Assembly (NCBI RefSeq): GCF_021191705.1
Contig: NZ_JAIWPU010000027.1
Span: 32,810-96,809, forward strand
Origin: Proluteimonas flavola
GTDB lineage: Bacteria > Pseudomonadota > Gammaproteobacteria > Xanthomonadales > Xanthomonadaceae
Direction of reading: 5' to 3'
DNA length: 64,000 bases
The position numbers and the translations under genes are program-made. Shown in pieces: positions 50,640 to 60,503 of the stretch. The notes under the pieces were generated by a model. The model was not told the origin of the DNA. It did no database searches and was given only the letters and a program-made list of their open reading frames with translations. Position 1 is the first letter of the stretch. Every line of letters begins with the position of its first letter.

Positions 50640-50902
50640 CCGTCCGCCCGGGACGTGAACGCAAGCACGTGATCGCTCAGCATCCCGTCGCGCTCGATGC
50701 GACGGTTGTACGCCTCGATCGCGCCCCGATTCTCCTCCAGCCACCTCTGGCGCTTGCGCGCGCGCACCTCGGCCTCCAGCGCTTTCTCGAGCGTGGCCGA
50801 CAGGTTGATCTCCAGCGCCCGGGCCTCTTCGAGCAGTCCCTGGTTCACGCTGACGTTGGTGGCACGCTTGCCGTAGCCGGCGTAGTCCTCGCGAGTGCGC
50901 AT
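50636..50902 (-). CDS. ccdA: CcdA-type antitoxin
   Basis: 88 residues. An N-terminal ribbon-helix-helix DNA-binding part (KRATNVSVNQGLLEEARALEIN) and a charged C-terminal tail (RWLEENRGAIEAYNRRIERDG) that matches the CcdB-wrapping tail of CcdA. The ATG at 50902 has AGAGG upstream; an ATG eight codons earlier is possible. Autoregulation with CcdB is expected from the family. The 203-bp gap upstream holds the sucD terminator but no clear operator. Confidence 0.88.
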   Translation of the reverse strand: MRTREDYAGYGKRATNVSVNQGLLEEARALEINLSATLEKALEAEVRARKRQRWLEENRGAIEAYNRRIERDGMLSDHVLAFTSRADG

Positions 50903-51055
50903 GGCGGAATCCTCTTCGATGCGCATCGAGAATGCGCATTCGCATACTTCATGTCAACCGCCGATGGGCGGCGATACCGCGAATTGCCCGCCCCGATGCA
51001 ATGGGCCCGGCGTCCCCATGTGGGAGTGCGCTCACGGAAACGGAAGAATGCCCAC

Positions 51056-51083
51056 GAAAAAGGCCGCCCGAAGGCGGCCTTTC
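51056..51083 (-). terminator. Terminator of sucCD
   Basis: AAGGCCGCC/GGCGGCCTT hairpin at 51058-51082, with TTTTTCG on the minus-strand 3' side, 23 bases after the sucD stop. Confidence 0.8.
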
Positions 51084-51105
51084 CGACATCCGGAAGACGG
51101 ATGGA

Positions 51106-51978
51106 TTACTTGACCAGCTCGGCGATCGCCGCACCCAGGTCGCCCGGCGAACGAACGGTCTTCACGCCGGCCGCTTCCATCGCCTTGAACTTGCCTTCGG
51201 CCGTGCCCGAACCGCCCGAGGCGATCGCGCCGGCATGGCCCATGCGCTTGCCCGGAGGGGCCGAGGCGCCGGCAATGAAGCCGACGACCGGCTTCTTGAC
51301 GTGCGCCTTGATGTACTCGGCGCCCGCTTCCTCAGCGTCGCCGCCGATTTCGCCGACCATGATGATGCCCAGCGTCTGCGGGTCCTCGTTGAACAGCTTG
51401 AGGCAGTCGACGAAGTTCAGGCCGTTGATCGGGTCGCCGCCGATGCCGATCACGGTCGACTGGCCCAGGCCCGCCGCCGTGGTCTGCTTGACCGCTTCAT
51501 AGGTCAGCGTGCCCGAACGCGACACGATGCCGATCTTGCCCGGCATGTGGATGTGGCCCGGCATGATGCCGATCTTGCACTCGCCCGGCGTGATCACGCC
51601 CGGGCAGTTCGGACCGACCAGGGTCACGTCCGGATGCGACTTGAGCACGTTCTTGACGCGCAGCATGTCGAGCACCGGAATGCCTTCGGTGATGCACACG
51701 ATGACCTTGATGCCGGCCGCGGCCGCTTCGAGGATCGCGTCGGCCGCGAACGGCGGCGGCACGTAGATCACCGACGCGTCGGCGCCGGTGGCCTCGACCG
51801 CTTCGCGCACGGTGTTGAACACCGGCAGTTCGATGTGGGTGGTGCCGCCCTTGCCGGGGGTCACGCCGCCGACGACCTGGGTGCCGTATTCCAGCATCTG
51901 CGTCGCGTGGAAGGTGCCCTGCTGGCCGGTGAAGCCCTGCACGATCACCTTGGTGTTCTTGTTGATCAGAACGCTCAT
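51106..51978 (-). CDS. sucD: Succinate-CoA ligase alpha subunit
   Basis: 290 residues. CoA-binding domain ([28 protein letters not shown]), a ligase domain with [20 protein letters not shown], and the phosphohistidine loop [21 protein letters not shown]. Pairs with SucC for succinyl-CoA to succinate with ATP or GTP formation. Downstream of sucC, separated by a palindromic repeat. Confidence 0.96.
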   Translation of the reverse strand: MSVLINKNTKVIVQGFTGQQGTFHATQMLEYGTQVVGGVTPGKGGTTHIELPVFNTVREAVEATGADASVIYVPPPFAADAILEAAAAGIKVIVCITEGIPVLDMLRVKNVLKSHPDVTLVGPNCPGVITPGECKIGIMPGHIHMPGKIGIVSRSGTLTYEAVKQTTAAGLGQSTVIGIGGDPINGLNFVDCLKLFNEDPQTLGIIMVGEIGGDAEEAGAEYIKAHVKKPVVGFIAGASAPPGKRMGHAGAIASGGSGTAEGKFKAMEAAGVKTVRSPGDLGAAIAELVK

Positions 51979-51997
51979 CTGTAAATCCTTCGCTGTC

Positions 51998-52070
51998 GTA
52001 GGAGCGGCCTTGGCCGCGATGCCCTTGCTTCGTCCGGAACGGAAAGCATCGCGCGCGAGCGCGCTCCTAC
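51998..52070. repeat. Intact GTAGGAGC...GCTCCTAC palindromic repeat between sucC and sucD
   Basis: 73 bp: GTAGGAGCGGCCTTGGCCGC, ATG and a short loop, then CATCGCGCGCGAGCGCGCTC, CTAC. Both arms are mixed-sequence hairpins. This is the best intact reference for the damaged copies at 4067, 38842 and 45855. Within an operon it may stabilise the upstream sucC mRNA. Confidence 0.75.
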
Positions 52071-52087
52071 AGGTGATGTGTGTGGGC

Positions 52088-53248
52088 TTAAGCGGCGGCC
52101 GCGACGGCCTTCTTCGCACCGTCGTTGATGTCGTCGGCCGGGGTGATCGCCAGGCCCGAGTCGGCCAGCAGCTGCTTGCCCGCTTCGACGTTCGTGCCTT
52201 CCAGGCGCACGATCACCGGCACCTTGACGTCCACTTCCTTGACCGCGGCGATGATGCCCTCGGCGATCATGTCGCAGCGGACGATGCCGCCGAAGATGTT
52301 GACGAAGATCGCCTTCACCTTGTCGCTCGACAGGATCAGCTTGAACGCCTCGGTCACGCGCTCCTTCGTCGCGCCGCCGCCCACGTCGAGGAAGTTCGCC
52401 GGCGAACCGCCGTTGAGCGCGATCACGTCCATCGTCGCCATGGCCAGGCCTGCGCCGTTGACCATGCAGCCGATGTTGCCGTCCATGGTCACGTAGTTCA
52501 GGTCGTACTCGCTGGCGCGCACTTCGGCCTCGTCTTCCTGCGAGGTGTCGCGCATCGCGGCCAGGTCCTTGTGGCGGAAGGTCGCGTTGTCGTCGCTGTT
52601 GACCTTGCCGTCCAGCGCGTAGAGATCGCCGTTGTCGAGGATCGCCAGCGGGTTGAGCTCGACCAGCGCCAGATCCTTCTCGTTGAACAGCGTGTACAGG
52701 CCGCCCATGATCCTGGCGAGCTGGTTGGCCTGCTTGGCGGTCAGGCCGATCTTGAAGCCGATGTCGCGGCCCTGGTAGGCCTGGAAGCCTTCGACGAAAC
52801 CGACGTTGAGCGTCTCGATCTTCTCCGGGGTCTCGGCGGCCACCTGCTCGATGTCCACGCCACCCTCGCTCGAGACGATGTAGGTGATCGACTGCGTGCC
52901 GCGATCGACCAGCACCGACAGATACAGTTCCTTGGCGATCTCGCCGGCCTCGGTGACCAGTACCAGGTTCACCGGCAGCGCGACGCCCGCCGACTGGTAG
53001 GTCGCCATGCTGGTACCGAGCATCTTCTCGGCCGCGGCCTTCACATCGTCGGTGGTCTTGCAGAACTTCACGCCGCCGGCCTTGCCGCGACCACCCGCAT
53101 GGATCTGGGCCTTGACCATCCAGGGGCCATTGCCCAGGGAGTTCGCTGCTTCGACTGCTTCGTCGGCGGTGGACGCGACGCGCCCGGCCGGCACGGGGAT
53201 GCCGTAATCGGCAAACAACTGCTTCGCCTGGTATTCGTGGAAGTTCAT
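52088..53248 (-). CDS. sucC: Succinate-CoA ligase beta subunit
   Basis: 386 residues beginning [23 protein letters not shown]-grasp domain ([39 protein letters not shown]) and a C-terminal ligase domain ([16 protein letters not shown]). Start at 53248, directly divergent from the pilS region. Confidence 0.96.
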   Translation of the reverse strand: MNFHEYQAKQLFADYGIPVPAGRVASTADEAVEAANSLGNGPWMVKAQIHAGGRGKAGGVKFCKTTDDVKAAAEKMLGTSMATYQSAGVALPVNLVLVTEAGEIAKELYLSVLVDRGTQSITYIVSSEGGVDIEQVAAETPEKIETLNVGFVEGFQAYQGRDIGFKIGLTAKQANQLARIMGGLYTLFNEKDLALVELNPLAILDNGDLYALDGKVNSDDNATFRHKDLAAMRDTSQEDEAEVRASEYDLNYVTMDGNIGCMVNGAGLAMATMDVIALNGGSPANFLDVGGGATKERVTEAFKLILSSDKVKAIFVNIFGGIVRCDMIAEGIIAAVKEVDVKVPVIVRLEGTNVEAGKQLLADSGLAITPADDINDGAKKAVAAAA

Positions 53249-53423
53249 GTGGGGTCCGTACGGAAAGGAAAAGTCGCCGGCCGGCGGGCGGCGCATGACG
53301 CGCGGCGGGCCGACGGGGTCCGCTATTCTCGCCCATGCGGCGGCGGCGGGCAAAACCGCCTCCGATGCGCATTCCGGGCCGGCACCTATACTCGGCCCCG
53401 TCCAGTCCCGATGGAACGTGCCT

Positions 53424-55040
53424 GTGCATCCGCCTGCAGCCTCCGCACTGCCCCCGTCGCTGCTGCAGCGCGAGCTCTCGCTGTTCGCGCTGTACCGGGT
53501 GCTGGAGGCCGCCCTGCTGGCGCTGCTGGTGTTCAGCCCCTGGGGCCAGACGCTCGGCACCATCACCAACGCACCGGCCGCGATCTCGGTCTGCATCGGC
53601 TATCTGGTCGCGTCCGTCGGCCTGCTGCTGAACGCGCGTCGCGCGCGGGGCGACTATCACCACCATGCCATCGTGGGCGTGGCGGTCGACATCCTGGTCG
53701 CCACGCTGGCCACCCATGCGATCCCCGAAGTCGCGCCGGGCATCGCGATGCTGCTGCTGTTCAACATCGGCGCCGCGTCGCTGTTCGTCACCCTGCACAC
53801 CAGCCTGCTGATCGCCGCAGGGGCCTCGCTGGCGTTGCTGGTCGAACGCATCGTCGGCCTGTTCGGCAGCGGGACGTTCGACCGCCCCTTCGCCGAGATG
53901 CTGATGTTCGCCCTCGGCTTCTTCGCCGCCGCCTCGCTGATCCGCCAGCTGGGCAAGCAGGTGCGCGACTCGCAGGCATTGGCCGACCGGCGCGGCGCCG
54001 AGGCGGCGAACCTGGCCGAGATCAACGAACTGATCATCCGCCGCATGCAGACCGGGGTGCTGCTGGTCGACGGCACCGGCCACATCCGCCTGACCAATGA
54101 AGCGGCCACGCTGCTGATCGGCGAAGCCGAGACACCCGGCGAAGACGGCCTGCACGGCCGCACGCTGTCGCAGCTGGCGCCGCCGCTGGCGATGCGCCTG
54201 GCCGAGTGGCTGCGCAGCGGCAACGTCGACAGCGCACCGCTGACGCTCCGCGAGCACACCGATGTGATGCCGCGTTTCGTGCGCCTGCTGGCCGAGAGCG
54301 ACACTACCCTGGTATTCCTCGACGACACCTCGCTGGTCTCGCGCCGCGCCGAATCGCTGACGCTGGCCACGATGGGCCGCTTCTCCGCCAGCCTCGCGCA
54401 CGAGATCCGCAACCCGCTCGCCGCGATCAGCTACGCCACCCAGCTGATGGAGGAATCGGACCAGATCGGCGAGGCCGATCGCCGCCTGCTGCAGATCATC
54501 CACCAGCAGTGCGTGCGCACCAACGGCATCGTCGAAAGCGTGCTCGGCCTCGCCCGGCGCGAACGCGCCCGGCCCGAACACGTGGACCTGGTCGCCGCCG
54601 CCCATGCCTTCGTGCAGGACTACCGCATGATCGTCAGCGACGACAACGCCGAACTGAAGGTCAGCTGCGACCAGCCGGCGCTGCGCGCGATCTTCGACCC
54701 GCGCCACCTGCAGCAGGTGCTGACCGCCCTGGTCAACAACAGCGTCCGCTACGGCCGCATGCCCGGCGAACCGGCCCGCATCACCCTGCGCCTCGAGCAG
54801 ACCGACGAGTGCCCCACCCTGAGCGTGCTCGACCGCGGCCCCGGCATTCCCGACGCGGTCGCCGCACAGCTGTTCCGCCCGTTCTTCACCACGTCCGAAA
54901 GTGGCACCGGCCTGGGTCTCTACATCTGCCACGAACTCTGCCGGGCGAACGAGGCGCACTTGGAGTACGTGGCGGTACCCGGCGGCGGCGCATGCTTCCG
55001 CGTCACCCTTGCCGCGCGGCGGAGTCTGCTGCGGACGTGA
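53424..55040 (+). CDS. pilS: Type IV pilus sensor histidine kinase PilS
   Basis: 538 residues. About six N-terminal membrane helices, a PAS domain ([23 protein letters not shown]), a HisKA domain with the phospho-acceptor in [13 protein letters not shown], and an ATPase domain ([24 protein letters not shown]). A GTG at 53424 ([15 protein letters not shown]) with GGAA upstream is chosen; longer frames would overlap the sucC start on the other strand. With PilR it controls pilA transcription. Confidence 0.9.
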   Translation: MHPPAASALPPSLLQRELSLFALYRVLEAALLALLVFSPWGQTLGTITNAPAAISVCIGYLVASVGLLLNARRARGDYHHHAIVGVAVDILVATLATHAIPEVAPGIAMLLLFNIGAASLFVTLHTSLLIAAGASLALLVERIVGLFGSGTFDRPFAEMLMFALGFFAAASLIRQLGKQVRDSQALADRRGAEAANLAEINELIIRRMQTGVLLVDGTGHIRLTNEAATLLIGEAETPGEDGLHGRTLSQLAPPLAMRLAEWLRSGNVDSAPLTLREHTDVMPRFVRLLAESDTTLVFLDDTSLVSRRAESLTLATMGRFSASLAHEIRNPLAAISYATQLMEESDQIGEADRRLLQIIHQQCVRTNGIVESVLGLARRERARPEHVDLVAAAHAFVQDYRMIVSDDNAELKVSCDQPALRAIFDPRHLQQVLTALVNNSVRYGRMPGEPARITLRLEQTDECPTLSVLDRGPGIPDAVAAQLFRPFFTTSESGTGLGLYICHELCRANEAHLEYVAVPGGGACFRVTLAARRSLLRT

Positions 55041-55091
55041 GACGCCAAGAGTTCAGGGCGGACCGGAGTATCGGACGAGAGCCCTGCCGTC

Positions 55092-55111
55092 GCCCCGGCG
55101 AAAGCCGGGGC
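55092..55111. repeat. GCCCCGGCGAAAGCCGGGGC palindrome
   Basis: A 20-bp near-perfect hairpin 50 bases after the pilS stop, of the CCCGGCGAAAGCCGGG type that is common between genes in this bacterial group. Could act as a weak terminator or a REP unit. Confidence 0.45.
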
Positions 55112-55223
55112 CCAGCGACTTGATGCGACGGTCGACGGCCCGCTTTCGCCCCGGCACGCACCCCGACTTGCAGCTTGATCCCATGCCAGTCTCCCAATTC
55201 CCGCCCGCGGTCGCCCCGCCGCC

Positions 55224-55284
55224 GTGACGCCCGTCACCAGCGTGACTCTCGTCACTTTTGGCAAAATCTGTCACTATGCGTCAC
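55224..55284. promoter_or_regulatory. Array of GTGAC/GTCAC half-sites upstream of pilR
   Basis: Two palindromes, GTGACGCCCGTCAC (55224-55237) and GTGACTCTCGTCAC (55242-55255), begin 18 bp apart. Two more GTCAC half-sites follow at 55270 and 55280. All lie within 90 bases of the pilR ATG in the 272-bp pilS-pilR gap. The arrangement looks like an operator array; the protein is unknown. Confidence 0.5.
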
Positions 55285-55312
55285 ATCAAACAGACGTTTT
55301 AGACAGCCACGC

Positions 55313-56742
<1,430 letters not shown>

Positions 56743-56743
<1 letters not shown>

Positions 56744-56902
56744 TGTCGCGTCACGCATCAGATGCCGGTCTGCACTTGCCCTCGGCGTGCATCGCCGCGT
56801 TGCCTGGCTTGCCAGGACGGTCGGTATTGGCTGCGCCAGGCGCCTTGCGCTGGACGCCGATTGCGGCGCGCAGTCTGCGACATCTGATGCGTGACGCGAC
56901 AC
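56743..56902. mobile_element. 160-bp element with 22-bp perfect terminal inverted repeats
   Basis: The left end GTGTCGCGTCACGCATCAGA (+TG) at 56743-56764 is repeated exactly, inverted, at 56881-56902. The interior of about 116 bp has no ORF. Size and perfect ends suggest a MITE or other non-autonomous transposon, or the footprint of one. No target duplication is evident. It marks the boundary between core genes and the toxin-antitoxin region. Confidence 0.6.
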
Positions 56903-56927
56903 CAGGGCACTACGGCGCATGATGCAG

Positions 56928-56977
56928 ATGTCCTGGATTCAGGACATTTCCACCTAGATGTCCTACATTTCGGACAT
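56928..56977. promoter_or_regulatory. Twin operator of the XRE/AbiEii pair
   Basis: Box 1 ATGTCCTGGATTCAGGACAT (56928-56947, perfect 8-bp arms) and box 2 ATGTCCTACATTTCGGACAT (56958-56977, 6-bp arms) are both 20 bp and offset by 30 bp. Box 2 ends within the antitoxin start codon. Very likely bound by the antitoxin for autorepression. Confidence 0.7.
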
Positions 56978-57395
56978 GCGCACCGCCGACCAAACGATCC
57001 CGACCCGCCACCTGGGCGACACCCTGCGGACAGCGCGTCAGCGCCTGGGCCTCACCCAGGCCGAAGCCGCCCGACGTGCGGGCATCGCCCGGCAGAAGCT
57101 GATCCAGATCGAGCAGGGCAAACCTGGTGTCGCGATGGCCGCCTATGCCGCCGCCATGCAGGCGCTGGGACTCGAGCCGGATGTGCGCCCGGCCCGGGTG
57201 CGACTGGCCGAGTATCCGCAGCTCAAACGCCTGACATGGAACCAGCCCGGCATCGATGCATTGGACGAGCGCGACGCCCTGGCGCTGTACGAGCGCTACT
57301 GGGATCTCGTGGACGCCGACCAGATGGATGCAAGCGAGCGCGCCCTGCTCGAACGCCTGGTGCAGTGGTACGGGAACGGCGTTCTCCATGTTTAG
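56976..57395 (+). CDS. XRE-family (HipB-like) antitoxin
   Basis: 139 residues. HTH with GDTLRTARQRLGLTQ, EAARRAGIARQKLIQIEQG and a LGLEPDVRPA end, closely similar to the HipB at 60249. The remaining 70 residues are helical (DERDALALYERYWDLVDAD, ALLERLVQWYGNG) and may contact the toxin. The start at 56976 (MRTADQTIP) is chosen by analogy with hipB, which has the same ATGCGCACC start directly at its operator; an ATG at 56958 is the alternative. Overlaps the toxin gene by eight bases. Confidence 0.85.
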   Translation: MRTADQTIPTRHLGDTLRTARQRLGLTQAEAARRAGIARQKLIQIEQGKPGVAMAAYAAAMQALGLEPDVRPARVRLAEYPQLKRLTWNQPGIDALDERDALALYERYWDLVDADQMDASERALLERLVQWYGNGVLHV

Positions 57396-58104
57396 CCGCC
57401 CGCATCACCAACGCATCGCCAAGGCCCTGGCCGCATTCGACGCCGACCTGCTGGCACGGGCACGCTGCTACTTCGCAGGTGGAACTGCGATCGTCCTGCA
57501 ACTGGAGGAGTACCGGGAGTCGGTCGACATCGACTTCCTGTGCGCCGATCCCGCAGGCTACCGCCTGCTCCGGGAAACCGTGACCTCGCATACGCTCGGC
57601 GCCATCCTGCGGGCACCGTTGCCTTACGCGCGCGACATCCGCACGCAGCGCGACAAGATCTCGACATACCTGTCCATCGACTACACGCCTGTCCGCGTCG
57701 AGTTTGTTCTGGAAGGGCGCATTCCAATCAGCGGTCAACCGCATCCCCAACTCGCAGTGCCGGTGCTCGACCGGAGCGACATGTACGCAGAGAAGCTGCT
57801 CGCCAACGCCGACCGGGTACTTGACCGCTCCCAGCGCAGCCGCGACCTGATCGATCTGGCGTTCATGATTCAGGCTTGGGGGCCCATCCCCACCGCCGCG
57901 GTCGAAAAGGCAACCAGTGCCTACGGCGACGCGATCCGGCGCCACTACGAACAGGGCATCTCAATGCTGCAGGATCGTCGCTATCTCGAGGCCTGCATGT
58001 CCGCCATGTCCATCGATCCCGAACACGCCGATGCAATCCTCGGCGTCCTCACCGGCAGCCGCCTTCCGGCCCGATCCGGCAGCCACTCCGGCCATGACGT
58101 ATAG
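57388..58104 (+). CDS. AbiEii/AbiGii-family nucleotidyltransferase toxin
   Basis: 238 residues. The nucleotidyltransferase core is visible: YFAGGTAIVLQL, then SVDIDFLC with the metal-binding Asp pair, the DKISTYLSIDYTPVRVEF strand, and DMYAEKLLANADR in the C-terminal helical part. Related MenT/AbiEii toxins transfer nucleotides to tRNA. Here the partner is a HipB-like XRE protein rather than the AbiEi winged-helix antitoxin. The start overlaps the antitoxin stop, so translation is coupled. Confidence 0.85.
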   Translation: MFSRPHHQRIAKALAAFDADLLARARCYFAGGTAIVLQLEEYRESVDIDFLCADPAGYRLLRETVTSHTLGAILRAPLPYARDIRTQRDKISTYLSIDYTPVRVEFVLEGRIPISGQPHPQLAVPVLDRSDMYAEKLLANADRVLDRSQRSRDLIDLAFMIQAWGPIPTAAVEKATSAYGDAIRRHYEQGISMLQDRRYLEACMSAMSIDPEHADAILGVLTGSRLPARSGSHSGHDV

Positions 58105-58445
58105 CCGTCGCCCCTGAGCTGGGGAAGACGTCAGGCATTCGGCTGGCAAGCCGAACAGGGTGACGCGACCCCAGCGTTACGTCTGCGGGATCGACGGCGG
58201 GCGCTGCATTGCACGCGGAAAGGAGGGCCTTCCAGACATTCAGGGATCCTCTGAACACGTCCGTCATCCCGCGGCTCTCAACAGACGAATGCCTGGTCAG
58301 GCGGGAATGACGGGCAAATTGCCCCTTGCTCAGACCATCCTCATGGGTATTCCCACGCCGAAACACGGACCCCGGCTGAGATCGACACCCGCCAGGTCCG
58401 ACCCGCGAGCGCTGCCCGGCGCCCGATCGAAGCCGGACGCTCAGC
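58105..58445. other. Gene-free stretch with an inverted repeat
   Basis: 341 bp without a credible gene. It holds a short hairpin TTCGGCTGGCAAGCCGAA just after the AbiEii gene and a REP-like pair CCGTCATCCCGC (58261) and GCGGGAATGACGG (58300) around about 27 bases. The rest looks like unstructured intergenic or decayed sequence. Confidence 0.5.
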
Positions 58446-59882
58446 TCAGCCCGTCGCGGCATCCGTCGACCGCTGCGACGCGTTATCCCGGCCGTGCGCC
58501 TTGCCTGCCTTCGGCCGCGCCTGCGACCAGTCCATCGGCCGGTTGCCGTCGATCGCGATCCAGCCCTGCGCCAGCGCCTGCACGGGGTTGTCCAGCACGC
58601 TGAAGGCGTCGACATGGGTGCCGGCGTCCAGGCCCCACAGCCCTGCCCAGGCGTTGCGCCCGGCGCGCTTGGCCACGTACAGCGCGCGGTCGGCGGCGCG
58701 GACCGTCTCCCGCCAACCGCCCGCGCCGCCGGGCAGCAGCGGCAGCGATGCCGCGCCGACCGACACCGTCAACGGCAGCGCGCCGCCGCGGCCATCCTCC
58801 ACGCGGAGCTGCGCCACCTGCCGGCGCAGGTGGTCGGCCAGCGCGAACGCCGCCGCCTGCGTGGTGCGCCCGCGGACCACCAGGAATTCCTCGCCGCCCC
58901 AGCGCGCGACCAGATCGTCCGCGTCGCTGGCAGCGCGCAGACACCCGGCCACGGCGGCCAGCGCACAGTCGCCCACGTCGTGGCCGAAGCCATCGTTGAT
59001 CCCCTTGAAACCGTCGATGTCCAGCAGCAGCACCGCGGCGCGGCCGCTGCCCTGTACCGCCAAAGCCTGCAGCACGGCGTCCGCGCCGCGCCGGTTGGGC
59101 AGTCCGGTCAAGGGATCGGTATCGCCGAGCACCGCCAGCGCGCGCTCGCGTCGTCGCCCGCGCAGCCACAGCCACAGGGCTCCCGTCGCCAGCACTGCCA
59201 GCACCGCCAGGGCGCCATTGCGCAGCCAGTCCGAACGCATCGTCCGCTCGCGCGCAGCCACGGCATCGGGTGCCAGGCCCTGCTGCGCCTGCGCCTGCAT
59301 CTGCGCCAGCGTTCGGCCGGTGATCTCGCGATCGTGCGCGCGGGTCATGTCGCGCGCGCGCGTCGCATAACCGCCGGCAGCATCGCGATCGCCGGCAGCG
59401 GTGGCCGCATCGGCCAGCAGGTACAGGCCGTCGCGCAACTCGGCCATGTAGCGCCCCTGCTCGGCAAGCGCCACTGCCTGCCGTGCCAGCACCAGTGCAT
59501 CCTCGGCACGCCCCAGGTCCAGTTCCGTGCGCGCCAGCCGCTGCAGGGTCACCACTTCGCCCTGCCGGTCGCCAGCGGCGCGCTGCAGCGCCAGCGCATC
59601 GCCGAGCAACGGCCTGGCACGACCGGCATCCCCCCTGGCGCGCAGGATTTCCGCGCGATGGCTGGCGATGCGCGGCTTCAGCCCGGCCAGTTCCGGATAG
59701 CGCGCACTTCCCGCCTCGGCCTCGGCGAACAGTTGGTCGGCCGCGTCGTAGTCGCCCAGCAGCAGATGCGCGTAGCCCAGGTCGTAGCCCAGCACGACAC
59801 CGGGCAACGGCGGCTGTGCATTCAAGGCCCGGTCCAGTTCGTAGGCCCGCTGCAGATAGGGCAGCGCAGTAGCGGACAACAT
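58446..59882 (-). CDS. TPR-GGDEF diguanylate cyclase, probably 5'-truncated
   Basis: 478 residues. TPR-like helices over about 1-190 (ALPYLQRAYELDRAL, GYAHLLLGDYDAADQLFAEAE), one membrane helix near 222-240, then a GGDEF domain with an active ARWGGEEFLVV motif. The RxxD inhibitory site is absent (DADD in its place). Proteins of this layout normally begin with a signal peptide and further TPRs. Here the frame starts abruptly inside a TPR, next to decayed sequence, so the 5' end has probably been lost. The ATG at 59882 has AGGAAAG just upstream and may allow translation. Confidence 0.7.
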   Translation of the reverse strand: MLSATALPYLQRAYELDRALNAQPPLPGVVLGYDLGYAHLLLGDYDAADQLFAEAEAGSARYPELAGLKPRIASHRAEILRARGDAGRARPLLGDALALQRAAGDRQGEVVTLQRLARTELDLGRAEDALVLARQAVALAEQGRYMAELRDGLYLLADAATAAGDRDAAGGYATRARDMTRAHDREITGRTLAQMQAQAQQGLAPDAVAARERTMRSDWLRNGALAVLAVLATGALWLWLRGRRRERALAVLGDTDPLTGLPNRRGADAVLQALAVQGSGRAAVLLLDIDGFKGINDGFGHDVGDCALAAVAGCLRAASDADDLVARWGGEEFLVVRGRTTQAAAFALADHLRRQVAQLRVEDGRGGALPLTVSVGAASLPLLPGGAGGWRETVRAADRALYVAKRAGRNAWAGLWGLDAGTHVDAFSVLDNPVQALAQGWIAIDGNRPMDWSQARPKAGKAHGRDNASQRSTDAATG

Positions 59883-60248
59883 ACTTTCCTGCCAGGAAAT
59901 CACGCACCGTGTCCGGCCGCGGCGCCTCGGCGACACTGCGGCCTATCCCGGGAACCCGGCACAGGTAAATCCATGCGTGCAATCGGGTCGGCAGCGACGC
60001 GCGCTGCGGCGGATGGATCATGCATTGCGACGAAAGCGCGGAGGCGGACAAGATCGGCGACAGCCTCCTGAGCGCGCGACATCCGCACGCAACGCGACAG
60101 GATCTCGACCGACCTGTCCATCGACGACATGCCTGTCCGCGTCGAGTTCGTGCTCCAGCGCGCTGTGTTGACACCATCGGCCACAATCCACAGACAGTTG
60201 ATGTCGCATATACGTCACATATCAACTGGGATGTGATAAATACCACAC
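59883..60248. other. Junction region between the truncated cyclase and hipBA
   Basis: 366 bp without an intact gene. It contains the broken 5' side of the cyclase, a remnant of an AbiEii toxin gene (60072-60157) and the hipBA operator region (60195-60250). Confidence 0.6.
60072..60157 (+). pseudogene. Remnant of a second AbiEii toxin gene
   Basis: About 86 bp closely matching 57627-57712 of the intact AbiEii gene (RDIRTQRDKISTYL through PVRVEFVL), without gaps. Both sides are unrelated, so only an internal fragment survives. It lies just upstream of the hipBA operators. Confidence 0.75.
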
Positions 60249-60250
60249 AT
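60195..60250. promoter_or_regulatory. hipBA operator region
   Basis: ATGTGATAAATACCACACAT (60231-60250) ends inside the hipB start codon, and an imperfect box ATGTCGCATATACGTCACAT lies exactly 30 bp upstream (60201-60220). This is the same layout as the AbiEii operon. A longer palindrome CAGTTGAT...ATCAACTG (60195-60228) encloses the upstream box. Likely HipB-binding sites. Confidence 0.65.
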
Positions 60251-60503
60251 GCGCACCCCCTATACACTTCGCCTCGGCCAGTCCCTGCGCCGGATCCGCC
60301 AGCAGCGCGGACTCACCCAGGCCCAGGTCGCCACCTTGGCCGGCTTGACCCGCGAGAAGCTGGTCCAGATCGAACAGGGCCGCGATTCGGTGGCCCTGCG
60401 CGCCTACGTCGCCGCCGCCGAGGCACTGGGAGCCGAACTGACCATCCGTCCAGCACAGCGCCCCACCCTGGACGAAGTGCGTACATTGCTGGCCGATGAC
60501 TGA
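60249..60503 (+). CDS. hipB: HipB-like antitoxin
   Basis: 84-residue XRE protein: an HTH spanning about 10-65 (GQSLRRIRQQRGLTQ, LAGLTREKLVQIEQG) and a short C-terminal tail. Size matches E. coli HipB (88). It should bind the operators overlapping its start and neutralise HipA. The stop overlaps the hipA start by eight bases. Paralogous to the antitoxin at 56976. Confidence 0.9.
   Translation: MRTPYTLRLGQSLRRIRQQRGLTQAQVATLAGLTREKLVQIEQGRDSVALRAYVAAAEALGAELTIRPAQRPTLDEVRTLLADD

Noticed and set aside
51975..54959. Long minus-strand frame covering sucC and pilS
   Set aside because: Antisense to pilS and out of frame with sucC, with shadow-type Arg/Gln-rich composition.
58155..58170. GTGACGCGAC near 58161 as a third copy of the inverted-repeat end
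   Set aside because: Only about ten bases of the 22-bp end match, with no partner; treated as chance.
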